The translations under genes and the position numbers were made by a program. Below the pieces are notes generated by a model. It made no database searches and was not told where the DNA came from. It saw only the letters and a program-made list of their open reading frames with translations. From Bacteroides sp. 224 (GTDB lineage: Bacteria > Bacteroidota > Bacteroidia > Bacteroidales > Bacteroidaceae), in assembly GCF_010500995.1 (NCBI RefSeq), contig NZ_QVMK01000006.1, forward strand, positions 1-64,000: a stretch of DNA of 64,000 bases, in the 5' to 3' direction. Below, one piece after another: positions 28,677 through 38,407 of the stretch. Position 1 is the first letter of the stretch. Each line of letters opens with the position of its first letter.

Positions 28677-29114
28677 ATGAACTTCTATAAATTGCCATTG
28701 GATATAAGCAAGTTCTTTTCCGAATCGGGAGGAACATTGGAGCAGTGCAGCGAATTGGAATCGATAGACCAATACCTTGCACTTATCCTGACTACACGCC
28801 ATGGAGAGCATAGCTTTGATTCGTTGTTTGGGACACGATTATGGGAAATGGATTTTGAAAATATAGTATCGAGAGCCACTTGGGAAGAAAAGTTCACCAA
28901 CTATGTGAAAGAAGCCATTGAAAAATATGAAAAACGCTTGAAAAATGTAGAAGTTAAAATCGATGTAAAAGATGTAGTACGCGAAGAAACGGCAGTACAA
29001 GGATTCAGTGTCCGCAAACGAGTCGATGTTATCATTCTGGCAACAGTAATATCAAGCAATAAACACCATGGTTTCAAACATGTACTTTATTTAGGTCCAT
29101 TATCAAGAGATTAA
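28677..29114 (+). CDS. tssE: T6SS baseplate subunit TssE (gp25-like)
   Basis: This 145-residue protein matches the gp25/lysozyme-like family of baseplate proteins. LALILTTRHGEHSFDSLFGTRLWEMDF (about 36-62) is the conserved core that fits the phage T4 gp25 pattern with its EFD-like elements. A helix follows and then the strand region KRVDVIILATVIS. TssE starts sheath polymerisation on the baseplate with TssF, TssG and TssK. The gene is 5 bases after the unknown 140-residue protein and 3 bases before tssF. Confidence 0.85.
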   Translation: MNFYKLPLDISKFFSESGGTLEQCSELESIDQYLALILTTRHGEHSFDSLFGTRLWEMDFENIVSRATWEEKFTNYVKEAIEKYEKRLKNVEVKIDVKDVVREETAVQGFSVRKRVDVIILATVISSNKHHGFKHVLYLGPLSRD

Positions 29115-29117
29115 ATT

Positions 29118-30938
29118 ATGGGAATGAGACAAAATACATATACGAAAGAAAGCATAAAAGCACGAATGTTTAAGCGAGTGGCAGCCTTGTGGAATATTCG
29201 CAATACGGATATGCTCGATCCTGTAGTCAAACTGCTTATCGAAGTCCTTGCCTCTGAAATATTTAAACTTTCGGGAGAGTTAAACGATGTTGAAGATCGG
29301 GTTGTCGAGAAATTGGCGAGTGCATTTACACCGTCTCACATGATGGCGGCATCTCCTGCTCATGCCATAGCTCACGCCCGCGCTTTAGAAGGAAGATTCG
29401 AAATACCTTCCGATGCGGAATTTGTCTATAAAGATCCGCATTTTATTCAAAAACACAACCTACGCAAATTGTCTTTTACCCCGACAATAACCGTACCTGT
29501 TATAAACGGAGATGTAGCCGCTTTGATTTCGCTGGGAAAATACTATGAAGTATCGCCCCGAAGCGGACGTGAACATACGGCAAACGGTATTCGACAAAGT
29601 CCGTTATATACCCATACGGCATGGATAGGCTTGGAAGTTTCAAAAGAAGTCGAATCTCTCAAAGATATTTGTTTTTATTTTGATTTTCCTCTTTTGGACA
29701 GCACTGAAAACTATCTACGATTGATTAATCACAGTAAATGCTATTCGAGAAAGAAAAAATTGGCTATAACTTCGGGGCTGCCTTCTGACTCTACCGATGT
29801 TGGCGTTTTCGGGTTATTCGATCCGATACGTCACCTAAACGATGAAATTTCGGGAAAATACCATAATCATTTTATTACATTAACCGAAGACATACAGACA
29901 AGCGATTTGAAACGCGAAGCCGTTCCCGAAGAAATCGTTCATTTGTTTGATGAAGGAACAATTAATAAATTACGTGACGACTTGATATGGTTGAAAATTG
30001 TATTTCCTCCCGCTTTTGACGATACGGCTTTGTCACAAATGACCGTGCATATAAATTGCTTTCCTGTAGCAAATGTTTACAAGAAGCAAACCTCAGTTAC
30101 GGCAACTCAGCTTTCTTCCATAATTCCCATTGAGAAAGAGTACAATGAGTATTACCTGTTTATGAACTCCGTAATCGATTCACATAACAACCTGTATAAA
30201 CAGGTGCAGAATCATGACGATAATAATGTTGCAGGAACTTATATGATTCGCCGTGGTGGAAGTGAGCGTTTCAACTCACTCAACGCCCGCGATTTTCTCG
30301 AAAGGCTTTTGGATTTATACAGAGATGAATCGATTGCATTTTCTTCTATCGACCGCGATATTTCGACCACCTCGCAAAGCCTGATAGAGCATTTATCGCA
30401 ATTTGAAAAGAAATTGGAATCCTATGATAATGATGCAGAACTTACCTCCTACCTTATTTTAAGTTCCGATATATCGACACGAATCAAACTGACAATGCGT
30501 TATTGCCTGACTAACGGAGCAATAGCCAATCATATCCGTTCGTCTGAAATGCTCGAAATTCCGCAGATATCCGATATAAATCCGGCATCAATTACACTTA
30601 TGACCGCCACACGCGGAGGTCGTAAATCCCCGCCTGAATCCACCCGCAAGGATATTTACAAATACCTTCTCACAACAAGAGACCGCATTTATACAAAAGA
30701 TGATATCCGAATGTTTTGCAAGTGCTATTACGGCGATTGTTTTGAGAATGTCAGGATTGAAGACAGTTACGAAGTGAGCAGCAAGCCCAAACAAGGCTTT
30801 GTGAAAACCATGAATATCATATTGGAAGGAACAAAAGAGCGGTTTTTGACCGATCCTGAACTTCTCAAAAGGGACATTTATTCAGGATTAACACAGCGTT
30901 CTCCCGAAGATTTTGAATATAAGATAGTTATTAATTAA
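29118..30938 (+). CDS. tssF: T6SS baseplate subunit TssF
   Basis: This 606-residue protein has the TssF N-terminal region DPVVKLLIEVLASEIFKLSGELNDVEDRVVEKLASAFTP (about 36-75), which matches the helical bundle of TssF. ARALEGRFEIPSDAEFVYKDPHF follows near 92-115, then a long strand-rich body. TssF and TssG form the wedge of the baseplate with TssE. The length is close to other TssF proteins. It is followed 20 bases later by vgrG, so spike and baseplate are made from the same transcript. Confidence 0.85.
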   Translation: MGMRQNTYTKESIKARMFKRVAALWNIRNTDMLDPVVKLLIEVLASEIFKLSGELNDVEDRVVEKLASAFTPSHMMAASPAHAIAHARALEGRFEIPSDAEFVYKDPHFIQKHNLRKLSFTPTITVPVINGDVAALISLGKYYEVSPRSGREHTANGIRQSPLYTHTAWIGLEVSKEVESLKDICFYFDFPLLDSTENYLRLINHSKCYSRKKKLAITSGLPSDSTDVGVFGLFDPIRHLNDEISGKYHNHFITLTEDIQTSDLKREAVPEEIVHLFDEGTINKLRDDLIWLKIVFPPAFDDTALSQMTVHINCFPVANVYKKQTSVTATQLSSIIPIEKEYNEYYLFMNSVIDSHNNLYKQVQNHDDNNVAGTYMIRRGGSERFNSLNARDFLERLLDLYRDESIAFSSIDRDISTTSQSLIEHLSQFEKKLESYDNDAELTSYLILSSDISTRIKLTMRYCLTNGAIANHIRSSEMLEIPQISDINPASITLMTATRGGRKSPPESTRKDIYKYLLTTRDRIYTKDDIRMFCKCYYGDCFENVRIEDSYEVSSKPKQGFVKTMNIILEGTKERFLTDPELLKRDIYSGLTQRSPEDFEYKIVIN

Positions 30939-30958
30939 GAATTAAAAAGCAAAATATC

Positions 30959-32830
30959 ATGAGTCTGAATGCAGTTAAAACAGAAATTACAGTTGACGGA
31001 AATCCGTGTGATTTTGAATATATGACCCTTGACCAGTCTGTAAGTAGTCATCATGTTTTTGAAATTGCCGTAAGTTACAGGCATGAAAAGCAAAGCGTAT
31101 GGGCAATTACCGTAGATGAAATTTTTCGTACGACATTGAACAAACCCGTTTCAATCAAAATGACTCATATCGAAAGCGGGGAAGTGAACGAATTCGAGGG
31201 AATCGTTACGGATATTCAAGCCTTAGGACTTGACGGAGATAAAGGAACCGTTGTTCTACGTGGTGGAAGCCCGACAATATTACTCGACCGCGACCCTTCG
31301 ATGGATGCTTTTGTTGATTACACCTTGTACAATGTAGTAAGCGAAACATTGGAAAATACAGCCATTAAAGTTAATATAGAGAACAAACCCGAACTCAAAC
31401 AGCCGATTCCGTATATAGCACGTTACAGGGAAACAAGCTACGCTTTCCTTTCTCGTGTGCTTGCCTCCTATGGCGAATGGTTTTATTATGACGGAAAGAA
31501 ACTGATTGTCGGACGCCCGGGGGAACAGAAAGAAATAAAAGTAACTTTCGATGTGGAACTCTCCGAAGTACGCAGTATGGCAAAAATGCTGAATCTGAAT
31601 ACCAAGTATTACGATTACAACCCGGAAGCGAACAACCATTTTGTAGAAGATGCAGGCACTATCAATAATGCAAGTCTTTTTATGAAAGCCTCTAAACAGG
31701 TTTCTGACCCCATTTATCCCACTGCGGCAATACTTCCCACAGGACGTGCCATTCTTGACGAGGATGATATGACAAGTGCCGTTCGGGTAAAGAAGAGCCG
31801 CGAATACGTTAAAATGTCGAAGTTCAAAGCAAAGTGTAAAACTTGTGCGATCAGAATCGGCGAAGTAGCAATAGTGGCGCTTCCGCAAAACATGGAAGAT
31901 GTGTTTTTCAAAGACCTCGGCGCATTCCTTGTTACAGAAGTCAAACACAGTGTGGACAAAGACGGACATTATGGTAATACCTTCACAGGTATTGCGGGAG
32001 TAACCGAAACCTTGCCCGATGACCATATTGTTATGCCGCAGGCTTTTCAAGAACCTGCCATTGTAACAGCCAACGACGATCCAAAGAATCAAGGGCGTGT
32101 AAAAGTTCGTTTCTTCTGGCAACCCGAATCGGAAAGCAGCAACTGGATTCGTGTGCAAACACCCGATGCGGGGAAAAGTGAGATTTTTCCTCGAAATCGC
32201 GGATTCGTATTTATTCCTGAAACAGATGATCATGTAATGATTGGTTATCAGGACGGGGATCCGAGCAGACCGTATGTAATGGGAAGTTTGTTCCATAGAG
32301 ATAATACCAAAGGTGCTGCAGAAGACAATACGATAAAGACTATTTCTACCAAAAGTGGGCATGTGATTGAGTTTAACGATTCTGTCAATGCTGAAACTAT
32401 AAAAATAAAAGATAAAAATGCGAATGAAATTCTTTTTGATACACGCAGCAAGACGATTACAGTTTCGGCATTAGAACAGATAAATTTGGTGTCTAAAACA
32501 ATTCACATTGATGCCAGTGAAGATTTTATCGTATCGGTAGGGCGGGATATGCAGCAGAGTGTAGGTAACAATTTTACACATGCAACAAGTGGAGAAAGTC
32601 GTGTGTCTGTCGGAAAATCATCTGTTACCTCAGTTCAAAATGATTACGAAGTGTCTGCAAACCGAAATATAGAAATCGAATCAGGAAAAGATACAAGTAT
32701 GATAATTGGCAACAAACTAAATCAAAATGTAGAAAATAATATCACGATAGCTTCAACCGGAGGAAAAACAAATATCTCATCTAAAGGAAAAATTGAGATA
32801 AAAAGTAATGATAAAGTGCATATTAAATAA
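30959..32830 (+). CDS. tssI: T6SS spike protein VgrG/TssI
   Basis: This 623-residue VgrG has gp27-like domains (about 1-360), a gp5-like OB fold (about 370-450) with NQGRVKVRFFWQPESE and the conserved SRPYVMGSLFH, and a repeated beta-prism needle (about 470-620). The needle has runs such as VGRDMQQSVGNNFTHATSGESRVSVG and ends in KVHIK. No C-terminal toxin extension exists, so any toxin must ride on the tip or on Hcp. The neighbours are the baseplate gene upstream, and downstream a 259-residue unknown protein and a PAAR-like protein, the expected spike-loading group. Confidence 0.92.
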   Translation: MSLNAVKTEITVDGNPCDFEYMTLDQSVSSHHVFEIAVSYRHEKQSVWAITVDEIFRTTLNKPVSIKMTHIESGEVNEFEGIVTDIQALGLDGDKGTVVLRGGSPTILLDRDPSMDAFVDYTLYNVVSETLENTAIKVNIENKPELKQPIPYIARYRETSYAFLSRVLASYGEWFYYDGKKLIVGRPGEQKEIKVTFDVELSEVRSMAKMLNLNTKYYDYNPEANNHFVEDAGTINNASLFMKASKQVSDPIYPTAAILPTGRAILDEDDMTSAVRVKKSREYVKMSKFKAKCKTCAIRIGEVAIVALPQNMEDVFFKDLGAFLVTEVKHSVDKDGHYGNTFTGIAGVTETLPDDHIVMPQAFQEPAIVTANDDPKNQGRVKVRFFWQPESESSNWIRVQTPDAGKSEIFPRNRGFVFIPETDDHVMIGYQDGDPSRPYVMGSLFHRDNTKGAAEDNTIKTISTKSGHVIEFNDSVNAETIKIKDKNANEILFDTRSKTITVSALEQINLVSKTIHIDASEDFIVSVGRDMQQSVGNNFTHATSGESRVSVGKSSVTSVQNDYEVSANRNIEIESGKDTSMIIGNKLNQNVENNITIASTGGKTNISSKGKIEIKSNDKVHIK

Positions 32831-32839
32831 CTGATATTT

Positions 32840-33619
32840 ATGTTTGGATTTAGACGTCTAAATAGTTTTTATGATGTGGATATTACTTTCGTGTTTCCGG
32901 ATTACCGACACACATACTATCATTGTCGTGAACATTTAATCGCACGATATGATAGTACAGAAGATAAATATAACATTACACTGGAAGAACGAGAAAATGT
33001 ACTATTGAATAATAAATATCCAAAAGAAATAATGGATATACTGATGATAGAAATTGGGAATTCAATATATCCGATAGAATTGGAAACATCTTCTAAAGGA
33101 GAATTGTTGAAAATAAAAAACTTTGAACAAATAAAGAGACGATGGTTGCAAAAAACACAAGAAATGCAGAAGCAATATGAAACGCATCCGTTCAAGCGTT
33201 ATGTTGAAATTGCATCCCGTAATATACAAAACGAGAATAAATTTCATGAAGCATTGGGACGAAATTCTTTTATCAAATTACTAATAAAACCGTTGGATTT
33301 AAATTCTTTTTTGTTTTCTTTTGATAATTTTCCTCAAAAAGGAATGAAAATATTATATGAATGTACAATGCGAAATAATAAGAGTAATGGCATTGTAACG
33401 GAATATAGTCCTAATCTTATTTTTCCGCTTGATTTTAAGAGTGATGGTTATATAAAGTATACTTTCTCTGAACTAAATGATATAGAAAAAATAGAGGCTC
33501 GATTTGATTTGGAAAGCCCGGACGGACAAAAGTATGCTAAACTAATTTCAATAAACACTGATAAACAGAAACGTGTTTTTTCTCATAAGAAGAATATTTG
33601 GCAAAGAATGTTTGAATAA
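32840..33619 (+). CDS. unknown protein between VgrG and PAAR, possible adaptor
   Basis: This 259-residue protein has no signal peptide or membrane helix and is Tyr, Lys and Asn rich. It begins MFGFRRLNSFYDVDITFVFPDYRHTYYH. A helical charged middle (about 85-130, QIKRRWLQKTQEMQKQYE) precedes a strand-rich second half. I cannot place it in a family. In other T6SS clusters a gene between vgrG and the PAAR gene often encodes an effector-loading adaptor or chaperone (DUF4123, Eag or DUF2169 types). None of their signatures is visible here, so that job is inferred from position. Base composition is clearly more AT-rich than the upstream core genes. Confidence 0.65.
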   Translation: MFGFRRLNSFYDVDITFVFPDYRHTYYHCREHLIARYDSTEDKYNITLEERENVLLNNKYPKEIMDILMIEIGNSIYPIELETSSKGELLKIKNFEQIKRRWLQKTQEMQKQYETHPFKRYVEIASRNIQNENKFHEALGRNSFIKLLIKPLDLNSFLFSFDNFPQKGMKILYECTMRNNKSNGIVTEYSPNLIFPLDFKSDGYIKYTFSELNDIEKIEARFDLESPDGQKYAKLISINTDKQKRVFSHKKNIWQRMFE

Positions 33620-33634
33620 ATAATATAAAAAACT

Positions 33635-34099
33635 ATGGGCAAGGAATTTATAGTAGATGGGGCATTTTGTATGTGCAAGTTTGGGACTGCGCCTGCACGA
33701 CTGAAAGTTTCAAACCATCAGTTGGCTTATATGAATGGAGATAAACCAACAGCAACAACATTATCATTAGGGAACACATTTTATCCTCCCGGATTTGCGG
33801 TATGTAGAGTTAGTCCTCTTACTCCTAAACCTTGTACTCCGGCTATTATCCAATGGTCAAATGCTTATAAAAAACTGGAAATAAGTGTGGGTGGCTATGC
33901 TCTCACAGACAAAAGCAAAGGAACATGTGCAAGTGGCTGTCCTAATTGCATAAGTATAACAATGACCGGTCAGCTGGATCTTCCGGGTATAGGGCAAATG
34001 GAAAATGCGACTTCCATTCTACAAAATGAAATGGATCCGTTGGGAGAATCGGTTGCGCTCACCGATCATCAAGTAGACACTTTGTTAGATATCCAATAA
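33635..34099 (+). CDS. PAAR-like (DUF4280) spike-tip protein
   Basis: This 154-residue protein has VDGAFCMCKFGTAPARLKVS at the N terminus and GTCASGCPNCISI near 100-112, with six or more Cys. The pattern is that of DUF4280, a PAAR-like fold whose Cys residues bind metal and that caps VgrG tips. It would crown the VgrG encoded two genes upstream and carry the large protein encoded next (14 bases away). Its length and Cys spacing look complete, with no toxin extension. Confidence 0.8.
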   Translation: MGKEFIVDGAFCMCKFGTAPARLKVSNHQLAYMNGDKPTATTLSLGNTFYPPGFAVCRVSPLTPKPCTPAIIQWSNAYKKLEISVGGYALTDKSKGTCASGCPNCISITMTGQLDLPGIGQMENATSILQNEMDPLGESVALTDHQVDTLLDIQ

Positions 34100-34113
34100 A
34101 AAGAAAGAATAGC

Positions 34114-36843
34114 ATGAGTAATCCTGTGATAAATATAACTGTTAGCGGTAATGAGGGATTTGTAGAAGAACCAACTGTATTTAATTTTGAATTGAATATA
34201 GAAGCAGCAGGTTCTGAGGTTATCTTTAATATCAAAGAAATCCATGTAATAAATGAAACACGAATCATAACTAAGCCCATGATACCTTCACCGGCAGATC
34301 CTAAAAAAGGTACTGTTGACTTAATTTTCCCGGAATCTTTGGCTGGGGCATCTCTTGAGATAACTTATACCCTCCTTAAAAGTTCTACAACTACTCCTTC
34401 TCCAGCTGGTATAACTTCAAATATCGAAATAAAAAGAGCAGGTAACTTGCCTGCTAAAATTGATAAAATCTATTGGTCTGAACATGAACATGCTCTTTAT
34501 GGTGCTGAACTAACTGTTCAGAAAGAGCTTTGCAAGAATGAAACGGGTTTCTTGCATATATATACTAAAGGGATGTTCGGGAAAGAAGTATATGTAAATT
34601 ACGGGGAGGGTACTATAAGCCCCGCAGGAGATGTTATAATAGACCCTACAGATATATTGGGAGTTCATTCTGTCAAAATGAAAGACAATGTAGTATCTGT
34701 ACCATACGCTACGTCAGCTATGATTGCTAAATATATGGCAAAGCATACATCTTTTTCAGGAAATAAAATTGAATTATATGGATTGGTAAGTGAGGCTAAT
34801 CCTGTTACAAACATCAGGAATACAAAAGATAAATTAACTATCCTGTGCAGCCAAGATGCTGCTAATCCCCAACAATCGACTACTGGTACGGATGTGAAGG
34901 TGAAAATCACTACAGATGAAGAGTCATTAGGTGAACCAACCAAAGCAAAATGTATTTTGCAATTCAGACCCAATAATACCTATAATGGTGAGTATGGGTT
35001 CGATTGGATACGAATGGGAGATACTGACGGCGCACCCGGGTATCATCATGATCATGATTTTGAAAATCACATGGGAAAGCACTATTATGATGGATATGAA
35101 GCACCTCATGTGGATGATGATAATAAACAAGTAATTTTAGTAAAAAATACTATAGAATATGATGGAAACAACCATGGAAATCAATTTCAAAAAGATTTAG
35201 ATTCTCCTCAATCAAGATTTCTTCCCAAATTTAGGCTTCTTCCTCCTCCTAATAACCAAGTTTATGTAGTCTCTTCTCCACCTGTTAGTACTTCTACCCC
35301 AGGATCATGGGCTCCTACTACTACTACTCCTCCTCCCGTTGCGGCACCCAGTACAATAACTACAACTACTGGACCTACAACTACTGGAACGACTACCACG
35401 ATAGGAACAACTACCACCACTACTTCTACAGAAACGAGTACTACTCCTGTAGGCACTCCGCCGACTAATGTCCCTCTTACAACAACAACAACTATGATTA
35501 AGGATGTAAATGTTGTCACAACAAATACTGAAACAACAATTACAACTACAACAACCGTAACTCAACATGGTATTCTTACTATTCCGGGAAATAGTCATGA
35601 AATTACCCTTGTTGATACTAGTGTCAGTACTACTACTATATATCCTATTACAACAACACCTCAGCCTGCAGGCTCTAATATATATAGGCAGATTGAAAGT
35701 ACTAATGAGATTGATCAAACTTTCGGAGGAGGAAAAATGTACACCCGACTAAAGCATCGTTTTCGAAGACTCATTTTTGATTGGGATCCGAAAAATTCAT
35801 CTTCGGGGCAATCCGAAACCTACACTCCAATTATGACAATCTTGAATGGCAAGGATGCTGATTTGGTTTTGCATCTTGATATCAAAGAAGAGCCAAAAGA
35901 AATTGTATTTGAGTTTGACAATTCTACAGCTAAAAATTTCTTGGATTTGGACAAGGAAAAAATAACTTCCAGTCTTGGGGTAACAACTGCAACAAACAAA
36001 ACAAACCATACACTAAAAATTAGTTGTAAAGGAGAGTTTGCTCAAGAGTATACACTTTTTGCACGCGCTTTCAAAAAAGATGCAGCAGATGGCACAATTG
36101 ACCCCAAGGGTGAAATATGCGCCATGCTTCGCATACTGCCCAATGCTCCTCAGTTTCATTTTAAACCCAAGGTGGTTCTCATTCCGTGTCAAACTTTTTT
36201 ACAAGGAACTAATCCAGTTACAGGAAGTATGCCCGCCGATGCAAGTCTAAAGTTAGAAAATATTTTAGGGCAAGCCCTTGTGTTTCCGGAGATAGAAACA
36301 CTCCCAAATCCATTTGATTTAACTCAACCTCCCGATAATTTCAACAGTTTGTATTGTCACGAAATTACGCCAGCTGTACCAGCTGTACCAGCCGTCCCTG
36401 CCACTGCAACTACTCCTGCCGTCCCAGCCATTCCTGCTGTTCCTGCTGTTTATGATGCAATAGATGAAAAAAAATTTGAGGATATGAAAGTCTTTTTATT
36501 AGATAAGCTTAGGGCAGATTATGCAGGAAAGTACGAACACTATTACAAGATTTTTCTCTTTGAAGAAGACTTGAATGAAAGTACTGCAGGTTATTCGTAT
36601 GGAGAAAAGTATATCGTCTGTTTTAAAGCAATTAATACAGATAATAACTTAGCAGCTCACGAACTTTTGCACGGATTAGAATTGGCACATCCTTTTGATG
36701 GTGCCAGTCGTAATACCCCATTCACTTACAAATATGCAACTACAGACAACATTATGGACTATTCGGATACAGAACCACCTAATCCTAATGTAAAATGTCT
36801 CTATCATTGGCAATGGCAAATTATAAACCCTAAAATACGATAG
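34114..36843 (+). CDS. large zincin/metzincin-like candidate T6SS effector
   Basis: This 909-residue protein has no signal peptide. The N-terminal 350 residues are strand-rich, with Ig-like repeats (TVSGNEGF, ITYTLLKSS). Residues about 397-512 are a Thr-rich, low-complexity linker. Residues about 751-780 are an AVPAVPA-type repeat. The C-terminal domain contains HELLHGLELAH, giving His849, Glu850, His853 and His859, a zinc-binding HExxHxxxxxH pattern. NIMDYS with Met881 follows, like a metzincin Met-turn. In textbook metzincins a Gly stands where Glu856 is found, so the match is partial. The PAAR-like gene directly upstream and an exported partner gene directly downstream make it a strong effector candidate. 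Hydrolysis of a periplasmic or cell-wall protein is inference. The AT-rich composition fits a recently acquired cassette. Confidence 0.7.
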   Translation: MSNPVINITVSGNEGFVEEPTVFNFELNIEAAGSEVIFNIKEIHVINETRIITKPMIPSPADPKKGTVDLIFPESLAGASLEITYTLLKSSTTTPSPAGITSNIEIKRAGNLPAKIDKIYWSEHEHALYGAELTVQKELCKNETGFLHIYTKGMFGKEVYVNYGEGTISPAGDVIIDPTDILGVHSVKMKDNVVSVPYATSAMIAKYMAKHTSFSGNKIELYGLVSEANPVTNIRNTKDKLTILCSQDAANPQQSTTGTDVKVKITTDEESLGEPTKAKCILQFRPNNTYNGEYGFDWIRMGDTDGAPGYHHDHDFENHMGKHYYDGYEAPHVDDDNKQVILVKNTIEYDGNNHGNQFQKDLDSPQSRFLPKFRLLPPPNNQVYVVSSPPVSTSTPGSWAPTTTTPPPVAAPSTITTTTGPTTTGTTTTIGTTTTTTSTETSTTPVGTPPTNVPLTTTTTMIKDVNVVTTNTETTITTTTTVTQHGILTIPGNSHEITLVDTSVSTTTIYPITTTPQPAGSNIYRQIESTNEIDQTFGGGKMYTRLKHRFRRLIFDWDPKNSSSGQSETYTPIMTILNGKDADLVLHLDIKEEPKEIVFEFDNSTAKNFLDLDKEKITSSLGVTTATNKTNHTLKISCKGEFAQEYTLFARAFKKDAADGTIDPKGEICAMLRILPNAPQFHFKPKVVLIPCQTFLQGTNPVTGSMPADASLKLENILGQALVFPEIETLPNPFDLTQPPDNFNSLYCHEITPAVPAVPAVPATATTPAVPAIPAVPAVYDAIDEKKFEDMKVFLLDKLRADYAGKYEHYYKIFLFEEDLNESTAGYSYGEKYIVCFKAINTDNNLAAHELLHGLELAHPFDGASRNTPFTYKYATTDNIMDYSDTEPPNPNVKCLYHWQWQIINPKIR

Positions 36844-36848
36844 CCAAT

Positions 36849-37514
36849 ATGAATAAACGAATATGTTTGATATTAATAGTCATTTTAGTAATAAATAACT
36901 TAACCTGCTGTAAGGCACAATATAATAATACAGAAAATATGGAAACATACAATTTTGAATTAATGAATAATTCCAAATATATTATTTTAGGAATCGTTCG
37001 CAATGGGTGGAAAATTGCAATGGTTAAAATGTCTGAGAGTGGTGCATATTATAACGAATATCCCCCTGCGCCAAGATTTGATAAAGTTGTCAAATTATTT
37101 TATCCAAATGGCAATCTTAAATACACAGGTAAATTGGTAGGTGAACACTTACCTATTGGAGAGAGTATTTATTACGACGAAGAGGGAAAAATAATTAATC
37201 GAGTAGATGAAGATACTAAGTTTGGAAAATTCAAATTAGACGATATACTCAAATTTATCGAAAATGAAGGATGGATAAATTTAGAAACTGGAGAAGGAAG
37301 AGAAGATGTAACAATCTTAGAAGATGGTAGATGTGATAAAATAATTAGTCGTTTTAGTATATCCGAAAGAGTGACAACTGACGGTATTGCATATTGGTTT
37401 ATAGTGATACGTGCAATGTCTTATAACAATTTTATGAAAACCACTTACCATTTAGATAAAAATTCAGGGGAAGTATTGTATAGGCATTCAGAAAAAGTCG
37501 TGTATAAAAAATAA
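36849..37514 (+). CDS. exported YwqK/MORN-like protein, candidate immunity
   Basis: This 221-residue protein begins with a signal peptide (MNKRICLILIVILVINNL, followed by TCCKAQ; either Cys 20/21 lipidation or cleavage after KAQ is possible). Residues about 82-115 (KLFYPNGNLKYTGKLVGEHLPIGESIYYDEEGKI) form MORN_2-type repeats as in YwqK-like antitoxins. The rest has a mixed alpha/beta character. It follows the metzincin-like gene by 5 bases. Because it is exported to the periplasm and belongs to a fold class common among immunity proteins, it is the natural partner that would neutralise that enzyme. This pairing is inference from gene order. Confidence 0.65.
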   Translation: MNKRICLILIVILVINNLTCCKAQYNNTENMETYNFELMNNSKYIILGIVRNGWKIAMVKMSESGAYYNEYPPAPRFDKVVKLFYPNGNLKYTGKLVGEHLPIGESIYYDEEGKIINRVDEDTKFGKFKLDDILKFIENEGWINLETGEGREDVTILEDGRCDKIISRFSISERVTTDGIAYWFIVIRAMSYNNFMKTTYHLDKNSGEVLYRHSEKVVYKK

Positions 37515-37540
37515 TTAATACAAACCGAGATAACAAAAAT

Positions 37541-38404
37541 ATGACCCCAATTACAACCCTTTTTACTACTTACTTAATTTACCCGCTTTTAGCACTTTTG
37601 CTAATCGGGTTCGCTGCATTAGTAGGAAAAAAGAACAATTTGCTTAAAAACAAGCGGCTAATTACCTATACTTTACTAAGTATCTTAATTCTGGCAATCC
37701 CTGCCTTGTTTGGCTTTTTGGATTATGATTTTATGCCATACACTTACATTGGGCTTGCCATTGTGTATTTCATTGTCGGCTGGTATAATGACAGACTGCT
37801 GCCCTGGGTTTTCAAAAAAGAAGACTTAAAGTATCGTACAAAAATTATCTATACCATTTTTCAACTGATACTTTCCATGTTGTTTTTTACTCTTATTTTC
37901 AATCTGTGTAATGAATTGAAATACGGTTTTTGGGCATCTACAGTCATACTTCCAATGATTTTGGTATCCTTGTTAATTCAGACTTACGAGATATTTATCC
38001 ATATCCCTGCTTTGGTATATAAAGTCTGGGACTACAAATCGGCTCTCGGATATTCCGCTCCTGAAGATATAGACCATAGCAAACTGAAAGTGGTTATGGT
38101 AGAGTTGTTCAAGCAGGAGGGTGATACGGAACCGATACGAATCAATGCCAAAGTTCCCGAAGAAATGCTTTTCGGCGATTGGATAAAATTGCTTTTTGAG
38201 GATTATAACAAGAAATCGGGACATTCTCCTATCGACATATCGAGCGGAGAGGGAGAAGGTTGGATATTTTATGTGAAATCATGGCTGCTGGCTCCGCGCC
38301 GTTACCTCGATTACGAAATAACAGTTAAGGACAATAAAATAAGAGAAAAACATTTGATTGTAGCAAAACGAGTTAAAAACGAAATGATAGAAATAAATCA
38401 ATAA
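37541..38404 (+). CDS. tssN: T6SS inner-membrane protein TssN
   Basis: This 287-residue protein has about five or six N-terminal membrane helices (about 10-160, LIYPLLALLLIGFAALVG, LITYTLLSILILAIPALFGF, YTYIGLAIVYFIVGW and so on). A cytoplasmic domain (about 185-285) follows with the conserved-looking FKQEGDTEPIRINAKVPEEMLFGDWIKLL. This matches the TssN family, specific to the Bacteroidota T6SS, which lacks the usual TssJLM membrane complex and is thought to use TssN-R instead. It is the first core gene after the putative effector cassette, 26 bases from the candidate immunity gene. Confidence 0.75.
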   Translation: MTPITTLFTTYLIYPLLALLLIGFAALVGKKNNLLKNKRLITYTLLSILILAIPALFGFLDYDFMPYTYIGLAIVYFIVGWYNDRLLPWVFKKEDLKYRTKIIYTIFQLILSMLFFTLIFNLCNELKYGFWASTVILPMILVSLLIQTYEIFIHIPALVYKVWDYKSALGYSAPEDIDHSKLKVVMVELFKQEGDTEPIRINAKVPEEMLFGDWIKLLFEDYNKKSGHSPIDISSGEGEGWIFYVKSWLLAPRRYLDYEITVKDNKIREKHLIVAKRVKNEMIEINQ

Positions 38405-38407
38405 TAT

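Noticed and set aside
31280..32362. Long antisense reading frame (360 codons) opposite vgrG
   Set aside because: It lies entirely inside the strongly supported VgrG gene and encodes a Cys/Phe/His-rich sequence with no family features. It is a by-product of the sense codon usage.
35262..35519. Val-rich antisense frame opposite the Thr-rich linker
   Set aside because: It is the mirror of the ACT/ACA-type Thr codon repeats of the large effector-like gene and has no start context.
34114..36843. Frame break in the Thr-rich and AVPAVPA repeats of the large effector-like gene
   Set aside because: Repeats often hide frameshifts, but the frame is continuous through both and the zinc motif and Met-turn are in the same frame as the start.
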